From positions 1 to 64,000 of IMG/VR virus record IMGVR_UViG_3300042463_001009: DNA of 64,000 bases; one strand, written 5' to 3'. The stretch is from a virus. The translations under genes were made by a program, and so were the position numbers. Position 1 is the stretch's first letter. Each line of letters opens with the position of its first letter. Below are positions 43,788 to 53,786 of the stretch, piece after piece. The notes under the pieces are model-generated. The model was not told the origin of the DNA, made no database searches, and was given only the letters and a program-made list of their open reading frames with translations.

Positions 43788-45626
43788 ATGGCTAACAAGA
43801 AAATATCATACACAACTAGAGACTTCCAATCAATTAGAACTGAGTTAATAAATTTTACAAGAACTTATTATCCTGACACTATTGATAACTTTAACGACGC
43901 CTCAGTTTTTTCAGTATTGTTGGACTTAAACGCAGCTGTAACTGACAACTTACAATTTAACATTGATAGAAGTGTTCAGGAAACTGTATTACAATATGCA
44001 CAACAAAGGTCATCAATTTTTAATATTGCAAGAACTTACGGATTAAAAGTTCCTGGACTTAGACCGTCAGTCTCATTAGTTGACTTTTCAATTACGGTAC
44101 CCGCATTTGGGGATAAGGAAGATTTAAGATACTGTGGTATCTTAAGAAGAGGTTCCCAAGCTAATGGTGCTGGTCAAGTTTTTGAAACAATTTACGATAT
44201 TGACTTTACATCAGCAATAAACGCCGAAGGTTATCCTAATAGATTAAAAATACCTAATTTTGATTCTAATAATAAATTAATTAATTATACCATTGTTAAA
44301 AGAGAAACTGTTGTTAATGGTATTACAAAAGTTTTTAAAAGAGTTATAACATCGTCTGATGTTAAACCATTTTTAGAAATATTTTTACCTGAAAAAAATG
44401 TATTAGGGGTTACAAGTGTTTTATTAAAAGATGGTACGCAATACGCTAATATTCCTACTACCCAAGAATTTTTAGGTTCCAACAATAGATGGTATGAAGT
44501 TAAAGCGTTAGTTGAAGATAGAGTATTTATTGAAGACCCAACAAAAGTTTCTGATAATCCGGGAATTAAAGTGGGTAAGTACGTCCAAACAAATGATAAA
44601 TTTATTACTGAGTACACACCTGAAGGATTTTTTAAAATGACATATGGTGGTGGTAGTCAATCTGCGGATGAACAATTAAGGGAGTTTGCAAAAAATGGGT
44701 TCACATTAGATTTAAATAAATATTCAAATAACTTTGCTTTAGGTAGTGTTCTTAAAGCTAATAGTACATTATTTGTACAATACCGAGTTGGTGGTGGAAC
44801 AGGAACTAATTTAGGTGTTAATATTATTAATCAAATAGGCACAGTTTCATTCTTTGTTAATGGTCCATCAGAATCAGTTAATACAAGTGTTGTTAATTCA
44901 TTACGTTGTACTAACGTTGTTGCCGCAATTGGTGGGGCAAATTACCCAACAACAGAAGAAGTTAGAAACTTAGTGGCTTTTAACTTTGCGGCTCAAAATA
45001 GAGCAGTAACGGTTAATGACTACGATTCTATAATTAGAACAATGCCGTCACAATTTGGGGCACCTGCTAAAGTTGCGATTACCGAAGAAAATAATAAAAT
45101 TAAAATTCAGATGTTATCTTATGACGAATCTGGTAATTTAACTGAAATTGTGTCAAACACATTAAAAAATAACGTTGCTAACTACCTATCAAACTATAGA
45201 ATGATTAATGATTACATTTCTATTCAAAGTGCTAATGTTGTTGATTTAGGTGTTACTATTGATGTGGTGTTAGATAATAGTCAAAACCAAGGGGCGGTTA
45301 TTTCTCAAATAATTACTATTGTATCTGAGTTCTTTAGTCCTGGTAACAGACAGATGGGGGAAAATGTGTATGTGTCCGACCTTAGAAGATTAGTCCAAAG
45401 TGAAAACGGGGTTATTGCGGTTTCAGATATGTTATTCTTTAACAAGGTTGGTGGTCAATATTCTTCATCACAAACATCACAATCTTATATAGACACTAAT
45501 ACGAAACAGATTGGTTTAGTTGACGATACTATTTTTGCTGAACCAAGTCAGACCTATCAAATCCGATATCCCAACAAAGATATCAACATCAGAGTCAAAA
45601 ATCTAAAAACGGTTAATTTTTCTTGA
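43788..45626 (+). CDS. 6: Baseplate wedge protein (T4 gp6 / baseplate J-like)
   Basis: A 612-residue protein, close to T4 gp6 (660). The N-terminus KKISYTTRDFQSIRTELINF and the following SVFSVLLDLNAAVTDNLQFN are a gp6/gpJ signature. A gpJ C-terminal region starts AAQNRAVTVNDYDSIIRTMP, then VDLGVTIDVVLDNSQNQGAV. gp6 dimers form the continuous inner ring of the wedge around gp25 and the hub. It starts 6 bases after gp25, so the two are coupled. The stop codon is the first base triplet of the inverted repeat 45624-45656. Confidence 0.88.
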   Translation: MANKKISYTTRDFQSIRTELINFTRTYYPDTIDNFNDASVFSVLLDLNAAVTDNLQFNIDRSVQETVLQYAQQRSSIFNIARTYGLKVPGLRPSVSLVDFSITVPAFGDKEDLRYCGILRRGSQANGAGQVFETIYDIDFTSAINAEGYPNRLKIPNFDSNNKLINYTIVKRETVVNGITKVFKRVITSSDVKPFLEIFLPEKNVLGVTSVLLKDGTQYANIPTTQEFLGSNNRWYEVKALVEDRVFIEDPTKVSDNPGIKVGKYVQTNDKFITEYTPEGFFKMTYGGGSQSADEQLREFAKNGFTLDLNKYSNNFALGSVLKANSTLFVQYRVGGGTGTNLGVNIINQIGTVSFFVNGPSESVNTSVVNSLRCTNVVAAIGGANYPTTEEVRNLVAFNFAAQNRAVTVNDYDSIIRTMPSQFGAPAKVAITEENNKIKIQMLSYDESGNLTEIVSNTLKNNVANYLSNYRMINDYISIQSANVVDLGVTIDVVLDNSQNQGAVISQIITIVSEFFSPGNRQMGENVYVSDLRRLVQSENGVIAVSDMLFFNKVGGQYSSSQTSQSYIDTNTKQIGLVDDTIFAEPSQTYQIRYPNKDINIRVKNLKTVNFS

Positions 45627-45656
45627 TAATTTATTTTCAAAATAAATGAATTATCA
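45624..45656 (+). terminator. Inverted repeat at end of gp6 gene
   Basis: TGATAATT pairs with AATTATCA around an AT-rich loop that can extend the stem (TATTTT/AAAATA). It begins at the TGA stop itself and has no good T-run after it. It may be a weak terminator or mRNA stabiliser. Confidence 0.4.
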
Positions 45657-45676
45657 TTTGAAAATAGTATATAAAC

Positions 45677-45683
45677 TATTTAT
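45677..45683 (+). promoter_or_regulatory. TATTTAT element before the 1828-residue protein
   Basis: It reads AAACTATTTATCAAAAAAAG, 15 bases before ATG 45699. Confidence 0.45.
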
Positions 45684-45698
45684 CAAAAAAAGACCAAT

Positions 45699-48600
45699 AT
45701 GTCCAACTCGTATAGAATAAGAACCAAACCTGGTGTTGATAGCTCAATTAAGATTTTAATTGACCAAGAGTTTGAATATTTAGAGATTCTTTCTCTAAAA
45801 ATATTACAAAGCCAAATTTACACAAGACAGTGTTCCGACTATGGAGTTATTGTTGGTAGAGTTAGTATTAATAATGGTTTTGGTATTCCTAACGCAAAAG
45901 TATCTGTTTTCATACCTTTGGACAGTATGGACGAAAACGACCCTGTTATTTCTGAGTTATATCCTTACAAAACTTTATCAGATTTAAATGAAGATGGGTA
46001 TAGATATAATTTATTACCTTATAAACAACAACATCCAGGTCATAATCCTACGGGGACCTTCTTTACAAGAGAAGATGTGTTAATCAACCCAACTCTTATT
46101 GAAGTTTACGACAAGTACTATAAGTATAATGCGATAACTAATGACAGTGGGGATTATATGATATTTGGGGTACCTGTAGGGGCTCAAACGGTTGTTGTTG
46201 ACCTTGACCTTTCAGATATTGGTGAGTTCTCTTTAGCACCACAAGATTTAATTAGAATGGGGATTACTACAGAATCACAAGTTTCTGGGACAAACTTTAA
46301 ATCATCTACAAATTTACGAGAATTACCTCAAATCATTACTTTCGTTAGAAACCTTGAAGTTGAACCATTATGGGGTCAACCTGAAATTTGTAATTTAGGT
46401 ATTACAAGAACTGATTTTGATTTATCCGCAGAATTTAATATTAACATTACACCTACCGCGATTTTTATGGGTTCTTTAGTATCATCTATAGAAGAACAGT
46501 ATGTTAAGAAGAGTTGTAAACCAACCTTAACCTCAGGGGCGCTTTGTTCTTTAGTTGCGGGGCCTGGTGAGATATTAGCAATTAGACACACAATTGCTCA
46601 AGATTCTAACGGACGACCTATATTAGAAACAATTGATTTGGAATCAGGGGGACAAGTTATTGATGAAAATGGTACTTGGCTTGTGGATTTGCCGATGAAC
46701 TTGGATTATGTTATCACTAATGAGTTTGGTGAACAAGTTATTTCAGACAACCCAAAAAATGGTATCCCAACAAAAGGTAGGTATCGATTTAAAGTTAAAT
46801 GGAACCAATCACCATCAGTTTCTGCTGACCCTATTAAAAGGGGGTATTTTTTAGTTCCAAATATTAAAGAGTACGGGTGGAAAAAAATTGGAAATATTAA
46901 CGTAGACCCACTTACTAATAATACCGCAACTGCCTTAAATCGAGACGCGGCACAAAGGTCATACGCGTTCAGTTTAGATTGGGCGGATTATGGATTAACG
47001 GGGACATCCATGGGTAATCAGATGATTGATGAGGCGATTAGGTGTGAAGATAAATTTTACGAGTTTCAATACAATAAGGTTTATACTGTATCACAATTAA
47101 TTACTCAATATAGAAATGGGTATGGTAACTGGAGAATTATTGCGATAAAAGATATTTTAGATAGTGATGTTAAATGTTCTAGCGACAATAATAAGTTTCC
47201 AACAAATGATGCGGTATATAGATTTGATTTAATTTATCTCCTATTTACGATAATGATGTTTGTTTTTAGACCGATATTATATGTGTTATTACTAATAGTA
47301 CACATTTTAGCTTTTTTTTTAATGCTTATTGGCCCTATATTAGCAATCATCGCGATAGTTGTCTATCTTGTTGTTATTACTATCTGTACATTTATTAATG
47401 GGGTGATATGGGTGATTAACGGAATTCCTTTTGTTAGTCTTGATTACTTGGATTGTCCTGATGTTAAGGATATTAAGGAAACGGTTAACCTCCTGTTAAA
47501 TTTATATAAAAAATTTACTAATTTAAGACTCCCTAATTTATCATATCCCGACTGTGAATTCTGTCAATGTACTGATGGAGACGCAATCGTAATTGACAAT
47601 GCTGATTATCCAGATGCGGTAGCTAATGTTGCACAAACCGCTCAAGAAGCTGGTGCTAATGCGGTTTTAAGTCCCTTTGAACTTTCAACAAGTTATAACG
47701 CGGCCTCACCATATAATACGGATAACCTTGTTTATGAGCAGTTATTTGCGGGGACATCATTAGGTAATGCTAACCAAGCAAATAATCCATTAACACCTCA
47801 AACACGTGCACCAAAACTTATACCAGTGTCGGGTGGCGTGAGTAATCAAGGTAATGATTATGAGTTTACAACAAGTTTAACTCAAGCGGAAAGATTAAAT
47901 TTATTTAATACTAAAGCAAAGTTTTTCAGAAACGACATTAATAATAATCCTGGTGGTGGTGTTAATATAATTAACGTTTCATTTAATCCTAACGATATTG
48001 GTGTTACTCACCAAGATAATGTTATCGTACTTATGGTAGACCCTAGCGCGGCGGAAACTTTTCTACCTGGTAATTTAATAACTTTTCAAGACCCTGCAAA
48101 CTCTACTGACCCTAATATGACAGGGTTTACGTCTATTAATGATTATGGTACTACGAGTAGTACAGGTACTACGGTTAATAATAAACCAGGTAGTACTTCA
48201 AATGTTGGTAATATTACAGTCCAATATGCCGATTATACAAACGGTAATGGTCCTGCATTGACTAAAACATATACTAGTCAACAAGCTGATAATGATGCGC
48301 AGTACGCAAAATTCCCAATGGATGTTGAGTATTTCCAAGTAATTACCGCACAGACTTATTCCGACTATTTTACAATATGTAACCAACCAGGAAGTTTTGG
48401 TGCTTATCATGGTTTAATAAATAGATTTATTAATAACCATATGAAATTCAATAGAATTTATGGTAAATCTTTTGGGTCAGGATTTTGGATAAATGAGTTA
48501 AATATTAATTATCCCGGCGCATTTCCACTAATAAAACCTAGTCTTTATTTCCCTGAATTTAATGAACAAATTGTTGTTTTTTTAGTTAGAGGGGTTGACC

Positions 48601-51185
48601 CGTATTCTACAAGAAGTAATTGTGAATACGACCTCAGTGTTTTGTATGGTGATGTTGTGACAGCTTCTTCAATTTCTAATACATGGGGTTTTACTAACAG
48701 AGTAAAAGTTACTAGTGGTGTTGGTGGGGCGCCTAAATATCATTTAAATCAACCAATTAAACCTGGTTTTAAAAATATTAGACATAATTTAACAAATAAT
48801 TTTGATACCGATACTTATAGTGGTCAAAAATTATATTTTGATTCCTTCCATTATCAACCGAGTCCGACTGGCCCCGCGGCTTTTAGTGGATTTAATTCTA
48901 ATTTACAAACTTACTATTCTTCATTAGATAATGGTAGTATGTCGTTCACACCTCAAGTTGGTACTCCTAGTTTAGAGACTGGTTTTAATTCTGACACAAC
49001 TTACGGTGTTAATGTTGATGGTAACATTAATTACTTTGCTAGAGAATTTAATTCACAACCAGGTTTAATTGACCCAAATACAAATAACTACCTCGCTCCC
49101 ATAAACCCTTATAATGTTCCAAACACTAATTTTCCCAACACTGTAAGTCGTGGATATTACGATAATGAAATTATTGAAGGAGGGTCTGGAATGTATTGTC
49201 AAACTTTTGTAAGAGCACTTAGCGTAGCGGCAAGTATAGGTGGAACCTACGACTATAAATCATATTATTATGCACCAAAATACCCTATTGCTAACATGTC
49301 ATATAATTTGGGTGGTAGTCGAAAAATAATAATGAGGTCAGATAGATTACCTACATCTACTACATTACAAAACAATTTAAATAATAGTTTTGCATTACAT
49401 AACAATGTTAATTTCTCAGTATATTCAATTAGTGATGATGGTACTTCAGTGCAAGCTCAAGGTGTTGGTGGCGGCCAATCGGGAAGTATAACGGGTAATA
49501 CTGCGGACTCATTAAGTGATGGTGAGACGGAACCTCAAATTATTAGTTCAGTTATTGACTCATTCAACTGTGGGGCGATGATTAATTTAGACTGTTATAA
49601 AGAGGTTAATGGAGAGTTAGTTGTTGATTATACAGGGCCTTGTGGGTATACCTTTTGGAACAAGAAACTGGTGACAAAGGGATGTTATACTTTTATAACT
49701 ACAATTTTTTTATCATTAGTCTCAGACTTTAAATTATTAACCGAGTGGGTTAGTCGTTTATTAATAACATTTGCCGCATGTCGAAACGTGTGGGGACATC
49801 TGTTCACAAATAATTGGATTAATGGTACTTTATACGCATTTAATTTTAATAATGATGTCACATTTACATCTCCATTATCACCAAATCCAAATCAAGCAAG
49901 ATATTCTTATTGTGATGATGTGGTTATATTACATAATAATACTAACAATTTTTATTATAGAAGTAGCCCATGGGACCGAATTGAGTTTATTGGACAAAAT
50001 AGAGCAACACCAAATACTTTTACTTCGGCATTATTTGGGGGGTATGGTGGAAATATGTATAATTTATTATACCCAACGACCATTATGGATTTAGGTCCAA
50101 GAAATGATTATTTACAAGATATTGTAATGTCAGATAAATATGATGGATATGTTGCTAATAAATTAAAATCAACTACTTTCTCAGATGTTACTGAATTATT
50201 AAATTTGTTCGTAATTACTAGGTTGGCTAATTCAAGTTTCTTACAACTATTAATTGGTGGAGGAAATGTGTTCTCATATTTTAGTAGAGTTAAAAATATG
50301 GTTGATGGGGATTACGCTCAGTCGATTTCAATTAATTCAGAACTTGGAGTTGCACCATTTCAATCGGCAAATTACCCCGACAGACCTGGACAAGATTCTA
50401 TTTATATTAATACGCTTTCAGATGATGACCAAGTATTTGGAATATTCTATCAATCAGATACAAGACTAAGAGATTTAATTAGCCCAAAAAGGACAATTAT
50501 TGACGATACTGTTCCGGCAACTAATGTGTGCGCGTTTAGTAATATTGAAGTTTCTTCCCAAGACGTTCCATTTTATCAATGGGAAGTTAGGACAAATAAA
50601 GTTGGTTCAAACGATAGTATTTTTGGTAGTCAAGTTAATGGGTGGATGACTGACCCGTTATCTACAACTAGTTTCTTTACTAAGAAATATCAAAGTTTAG
50701 ATAGAATAGAATCAGCGTCAAGATATTTTAGAACTAATTCTACCGCAATGACTAAGTACTTTAAGGGTTATCTATATAGTGTTGAACCAAAGACCGTTAC
50801 AGGTGTTTGTAGTATTTTTGGTAATGTTTTAACAATTTATTCTCCCATTCCACAACTTTTACAAGAAGGGTTTGTATTAAGTGCCGCAGGGATTATTCCA
50901 AATACTACGATAATAAGTCAATTAACTGTAGCATTACCAAGTACTGTTGCGGGTGGTTCAGGTACTTATCTTATTGATACTCCGCAAAATTTTGTTGGAG
51001 GGCCATTTACCGCAGTAGGGTTTATATATAGTGCGGATATTATCACTCAAGACCAAAACACCCCTAAAGGTAGAGTAATAAACACAGGAGCTCCTTTCTA
51101 TTTCTATTTTGGTTTGAAGAGAGGTGGTACCGCATTTGATAGATTTGTGATTAAATGGGTCGATACTAATGATATAACTGCGTAA
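45699..51185 (+). CDS. Very large baseplate wedge-region protein with hydrophobic segment
   Basis: An 1828-residue protein in the place of T4 gp7 (1032 residues). The N-terminus has a carboxypeptidase-regulatory-like beta sandwich: YGVIVGRVSINNGFGIPNAK (about 48-67) and NDSGDYMIFGVPVGAQTVVV (about 147-166). Residues about 508-578 form three near-contiguous hydrophobic stretches (YLLFTIMMFVFRPILYVLLL, FFLMLIGPILAIIAIVVYLV, and a third after ITICTF), which would be membrane helices in any cellular protein. After them comes a Cys-rich loop (CPDVKDIKET, CEFCQC). The rest is Gly/Asn/Ser-rich structural sequence. I infer a wedge protein with a membrane-inserting element. No catalytic motif was seen. 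Confidence 0.7.
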   Translation: MSNSYRIRTKPGVDSSIKILIDQEFEYLEILSLKILQSQIYTRQCSDYGVIVGRVSINNGFGIPNAKVSVFIPLDSMDENDPVISELYPYKTLSDLNEDGYRYNLLPYKQQHPGHNPTGTFFTREDVLINPTLIEVYDKYYKYNAITNDSGDYMIFGVPVGAQTVVVDLDLSDIGEFSLAPQDLIRMGITTESQVSGTNFKSSTNLRELPQIITFVRNLEVEPLWGQPEICNLGITRTDFDLSAEFNINITPTAIFMGSLVSSIEEQYVKKSCKPTLTSGALCSLVAGPGEILAIRHTIAQDSNGRPILETIDLESGGQVIDENGTWLVDLPMNLDYVITNEFGEQVISDNPKNGIPTKGRYRFKVKWNQSPSVSADPIKRGYFLVPNIKEYGWKKIGNINVDPLTNNTATALNRDAAQRSYAFSLDWADYGLTGTSMGNQMIDEAIRCEDKFYEFQYNKVYTVSQLITQYRNGYGNWRIIAIKDILDSDVKCSSDNNKFPTNDAVYRFDLIYLLFTIMMFVFRPILYVLLLIVHILAFFLMLIGPILAIIAIVVYLVVITICTFINGVIWVINGIPFVSLDYLDCPDVKDIKETVNLLLNLYKKFTNLRLPNLSYPDCEFCQCTDGDAIVIDNADYPDAVANVAQTAQEAGANAVLSPFELSTSYNAASPYNTDNLVYEQLFAGTSLGNANQANNPLTPQTRAPKLIPVSGGVSNQGNDYEFTTSLTQAERLNLFNTKAKFFRNDINNNPGGGVNIINVSFNPNDIGVTHQDNVIVLMVDPSAAETFLPGNLITFQDPANSTDPNMTGFTSINDYGTTSSTGTTVNNKPGSTSNVGNITVQYADYTNGNGPALTKTYTSQQADNDAQYAKFPMDVEYFQVITAQTYSDYFTICNQPGSFGAYHGLINRFINNHMKFNRIYGKSFGSGFWINELNINYPGAFPLIKPSLYFPEFNEQIVVFLVRGVDPYSTRSNCEYDLSVLYGDVVTASSISNTWGFTNRVKVTSGVGGAPKYHLNQPIKPGFKNIRHNLTNNFDTDTYSGQKLYFDSFHYQPSPTGPAAFSGFNSNLQTYYSSLDNGSMSFTPQVGTPSLETGFNSDTTYGVNVDGNINYFAREFNSQPGLIDPNTNNYLAPINPYNVPNTNFPNTVSRGYYDNEIIEGGSGMYCQTFVRALSVAASIGGTYDYKSYYYAPKYPIANMSYNLGGSRKIIMRSDRLPTSTTLQNNLNNSFALHNNVNFSVYSISDDGTSVQAQGVGGGQSGSITGNTADSLSDGETEPQIISSVIDSFNCGAMINLDCYKEVNGELVVDYTGPCGYTFWNKKLVTKGCYTFITTIFLSLVSDFKLLTEWVSRLLITFAACRNVWGHLFTNNWINGTLYAFNFNNDVTFTSPLSPNPNQARYSYCDDVVILHNNTNNFYYRSSPWDRIEFIGQNRATPNTFTSALFGGYGGNMYNLLYPTTIMDLGPRNDYLQDIVMSDKYDGYVANKLKSTTFSDVTELLNLFVITRLANSSFLQLLIGGGNVFSYFSRVKNMVDGDYAQSISINSELGVAPFQSANYPDRPGQDSIYINTLSDDDQVFGIFYQSDTRLRDLISPKRTIIDDTVPATNVCAFSNIEVSSQDVPFYQWEVRTNKVGSNDSIFGSQVNGWMTDPLSTTSFFTKKYQSLDRIESASRYFRTNSTAMTKYFKGYLYSVEPKTVTGVCSIFGNVLTIYSPIPQLLQEGFVLSAAGIIPNTTIISQLTVALPSTVAGGSGTYLIDTPQNFVGGPFTAVGFIYSADIITQDQNTPKGRVINTGAPFYFYFGLKRGGTAFDRFVIKWVDTNDITA

Positions 51186-51186
51186 T

Positions 51187-52983
51187 ATGGGGAATAGAAT
51201 AGATACTCGAGTAGTTTTAGGGTCATTAAGGTACAAGTCGGCACCTGACACAAACCTAATGTTTAATGTACCTTTAGTTCAAACTAATAAGGAGAATATT
51301 GAATTTGATAGGAATATTAATATTGACTTACAACAAGTTTTTGATGATGAAAGACAAAAATCCGATACATTTAGACCTGCGTGCAAGTTCTCATTATTAT
51401 TTAACAATTCTTATAGTGGGTCAACTAATTACGTACCATTAGAAAATAATTTATATTATGTTAACGCTGTTGCAGCTGCTAAACTACAATGTGGGTATAA
51501 TCCACAAACTGTTCTTTGGTCAGGGTTTCCACAATATAATGAGTTTGACTTTGTTCGCACAGATTATAATGTCCCAGGATATACTCAACCACCCAATAAT
51601 CATATTACTTTTATACCTAAAAGTGCTTCAAGTTATAATTGGAATTTTTTTGTTAGTTATGCTTATGATAATGATTTTACAAAACCATTAGAGGCTATTG
51701 ACCAAAAAAGTGGACAATTATTACAATGGATTTCTGGTGGAGGAATACCATTTATAATTAATAACACAACATTTAATGGACAAAATTTAGTATCATTTAG
51801 ATGTCCGGTAAAACATGGTTTATCTATTGGTGAGCACGTAAAACTTAACTTCAGTTACATTGGAATTGACACATTTCAAGTATATTCATTAGGAGACCAA
51901 AAATCGGGGAGTGAAGAATACATATTCAATATATATAACGTTGGGTTTACTGGCGCTGTTTTTGTTAATAATAAAAAAGGTTTTTTTAAAAGAATTATTG
52001 ATATTGAAAATCCTAATGATACTACCTCACAATATTATGTTAGAAGACATAAATTATTAACTAACTCGCAAGACGCGGTATTAGTTAACGCAGGATTTGA
52101 CCAAAATATTTTTGGTAATAAAAAGAAATTTGAAAGTAGTGGATTTACGCCAAATCGAGTTGCTAGGGTTTCAACTAAAGAAGGCTCGCAATCATATACA
52201 CTATCTTTTAATAAAGACATAAATATTAATCCTATTAGAGATAATCAAAAACGACCTATAAGTGAGTTATTTTTCACTGTCATTTGGAAAGGTTATTTTG
52301 GATTAATGTTTGGTACTAAAAAAAATCCAAATGACTATTTAGGTCTTAAACAAGGTTATGAATTTAATTTACCGGTTGACCCCGCAAACAATCAACCTAG
52401 TTCTTGGTGGGAGAACCTAAACAGTTTATCCGACACAACATTTCCTGTTGGTTTTTATAACACACCACTTGGTGCTGGTTTAGGGCCTAATTCAGGGCCA
52501 ATACCATTTACCTATATTGAATCGTTAAAACAAAATGATATTTTAGATGGGGATTTGTGTGAGTGGAATGAATCGGAACAAAAAGAAAGAGTTATCTCAA
52601 AATTATATCATAAGTACAGATTTAACCCATTTGTATTAAGTGTGACAGAACCACAACAATCACCCTCAAACATGTTTGGGTATTATTATCAACCTCATTA
52701 CCCAATAAAGATTAGGGATTATTCTGATTATATTGAAACGGGTAGTAAACAATTAACTGAGGGTATCCCTGACTATGCGTTTTATTCGCAAAAAACCGAT
52801 TCATTTATTTGGAGAGATATATACCAATATGGTTTTATTAATAATGGTATTGGGGTTAATTACCCATTTATTAATGGTACCCATTACCCTTATAATTATA
52901 ATATTTTTAGAATAATTCCGGAAGGAAGTAATTATGGTATAGAAGGATTAACAACTGACCCTATTATCGATGGATGTGAGTAA
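51187..52983 (+). CDS. Baseplate-region structural protein, unidentified
   Basis: A 598-residue protein starting 1 base after the previous stop. It is rich in Asn, Tyr, Phe, Gly and Pro, low in Cys, with beta-strand texture throughout, as in wedge or baseplate-fibre proteins. Recognisable text includes GLSIGEHVKLNFSYIGIDTF near 216-235. No enzyme motif is seen. Position in the gp25-gp6-gp7 series suggests a role equivalent to T4 gp8 or gp10, but length and sequence do not allow a firm match. Its end overlaps the next gene by 14 bases. Confidence 0.55.
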   Translation: MGNRIDTRVVLGSLRYKSAPDTNLMFNVPLVQTNKENIEFDRNINIDLQQVFDDERQKSDTFRPACKFSLLFNNSYSGSTNYVPLENNLYYVNAVAAAKLQCGYNPQTVLWSGFPQYNEFDFVRTDYNVPGYTQPPNNHITFIPKSASSYNWNFFVSYAYDNDFTKPLEAIDQKSGQLLQWISGGGIPFIINNTTFNGQNLVSFRCPVKHGLSIGEHVKLNFSYIGIDTFQVYSLGDQKSGSEEYIFNIYNVGFTGAVFVNNKKGFFKRIIDIENPNDTTSQYYVRRHKLLTNSQDAVLVNAGFDQNIFGNKKKFESSGFTPNRVARVSTKEGSQSYTLSFNKDININPIRDNQKRPISELFFTVIWKGYFGLMFGTKKNPNDYLGLKQGYEFNLPVDPANNQPSSWWENLNSLSDTTFPVGFYNTPLGAGLGPNSGPIPFTYIESLKQNDILDGDLCEWNESEQKERVISKLYHKYRFNPFVLSVTEPQQSPSNMFGYYYQPHYPIKIRDYSDYIETGSKQLTEGIPDYAFYSQKTDSFIWRDIYQYGFINNGIGVNYPFINGTHYPYNYNIFRIIPEGSNYGIEGLTTDPIIDGCE

Positions 52984-53785
52984 CAAATATAAATTTATAT
53001 TACCGACAACGGATAAATATATTAATTTGCCAATAGAACTTAAATGGGATTTTTATGGTAGAGACGATAGTATTGAAATTTTCCAAGAAGAAGTTGTTGA
53101 AGATATCATAGGAGTTCCTGATGATTTTGAGATTTTAAGATTTGCCCACGATACTTACAGATTTGGAAACTCTTTTGAAGATACTAAAATAAATTATGAA
53201 TTTAATTTCTATAACGGTAACCCAAATACTGTTGGAACCTCAACAATTGCGAATTGGGTATGTAGTTATTTACCTGAAGGGTTTTCAGCGACAGAAGTTT
53301 ATTATTATGAAAAACCTTTTACCAAATCATTTTTTAAGTTAGATTTTTATGATAGTAATAGTGGTACAAATCAAACTAATTATTTTACTGTGATTTTACC
53401 CGTTCAACAGGGTCTTACTGAAAGTGTTAGTATTTCACCCATAAAACCAAACGTTGATATTAAAATACCTTCACAATTTTTAGATTATGTTGGGGACAAA
53501 GAAGGATTTTTTTTTTATTGGTTGAGAAAAAAAGAATTTATTGATATTAGTACGTTTTATATGTCCGCAAAATTTTTTGATGCCAGATTAGGTGTATTTG
53601 TTAAAATGATGACAGTACCACAATCCACGTTACCTAATGTCTTTTTATTTAATGGTGAAGATAAGTTTTATTATAAAGTTGTTTTAAACTCTGTTAATCA
53701 AACCTATAGAATTTTTAACATTTCTAACGGACTTAGAGTTGGTGAGGGAACCCCCATAAAATGGTATGAATATGTAAACCCATAA
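52970..53785 (+). CDS. Baseplate-region structural protein, unidentified
   Basis: A 271-residue protein with strong strand and aromatic content (YYYEKPFTKSFFKLDFYDSN, about 111-130), overlapping the previous gene by 14 bases and the next gene following at 1 base. No domain is recognised. Coupled translation with neighbours points to a fixed-ratio virion complex. It ends in a helix-poor, Gly-poor tail. Confidence 0.55.
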   Translation: MDVSNKYKFILPTTDKYINLPIELKWDFYGRDDSIEIFQEEVVEDIIGVPDDFEILRFAHDTYRFGNSFEDTKINYEFNFYNGNPNTVGTSTIANWVCSYLPEGFSATEVYYYEKPFTKSFFKLDFYDSNSGTNQTNYFTVILPVQQGLTESVSISPIKPNVDIKIPSQFLDYVGDKEGFFFYWLRKKEFIDISTFYMSAKFFDARLGVFVKMMTVPQSTLPNVFLFNGEDKFYYKVVLNSVNQTYRIFNISNGLRVGEGTPIKWYEYVNP

Positions 53786-53786
53786 T

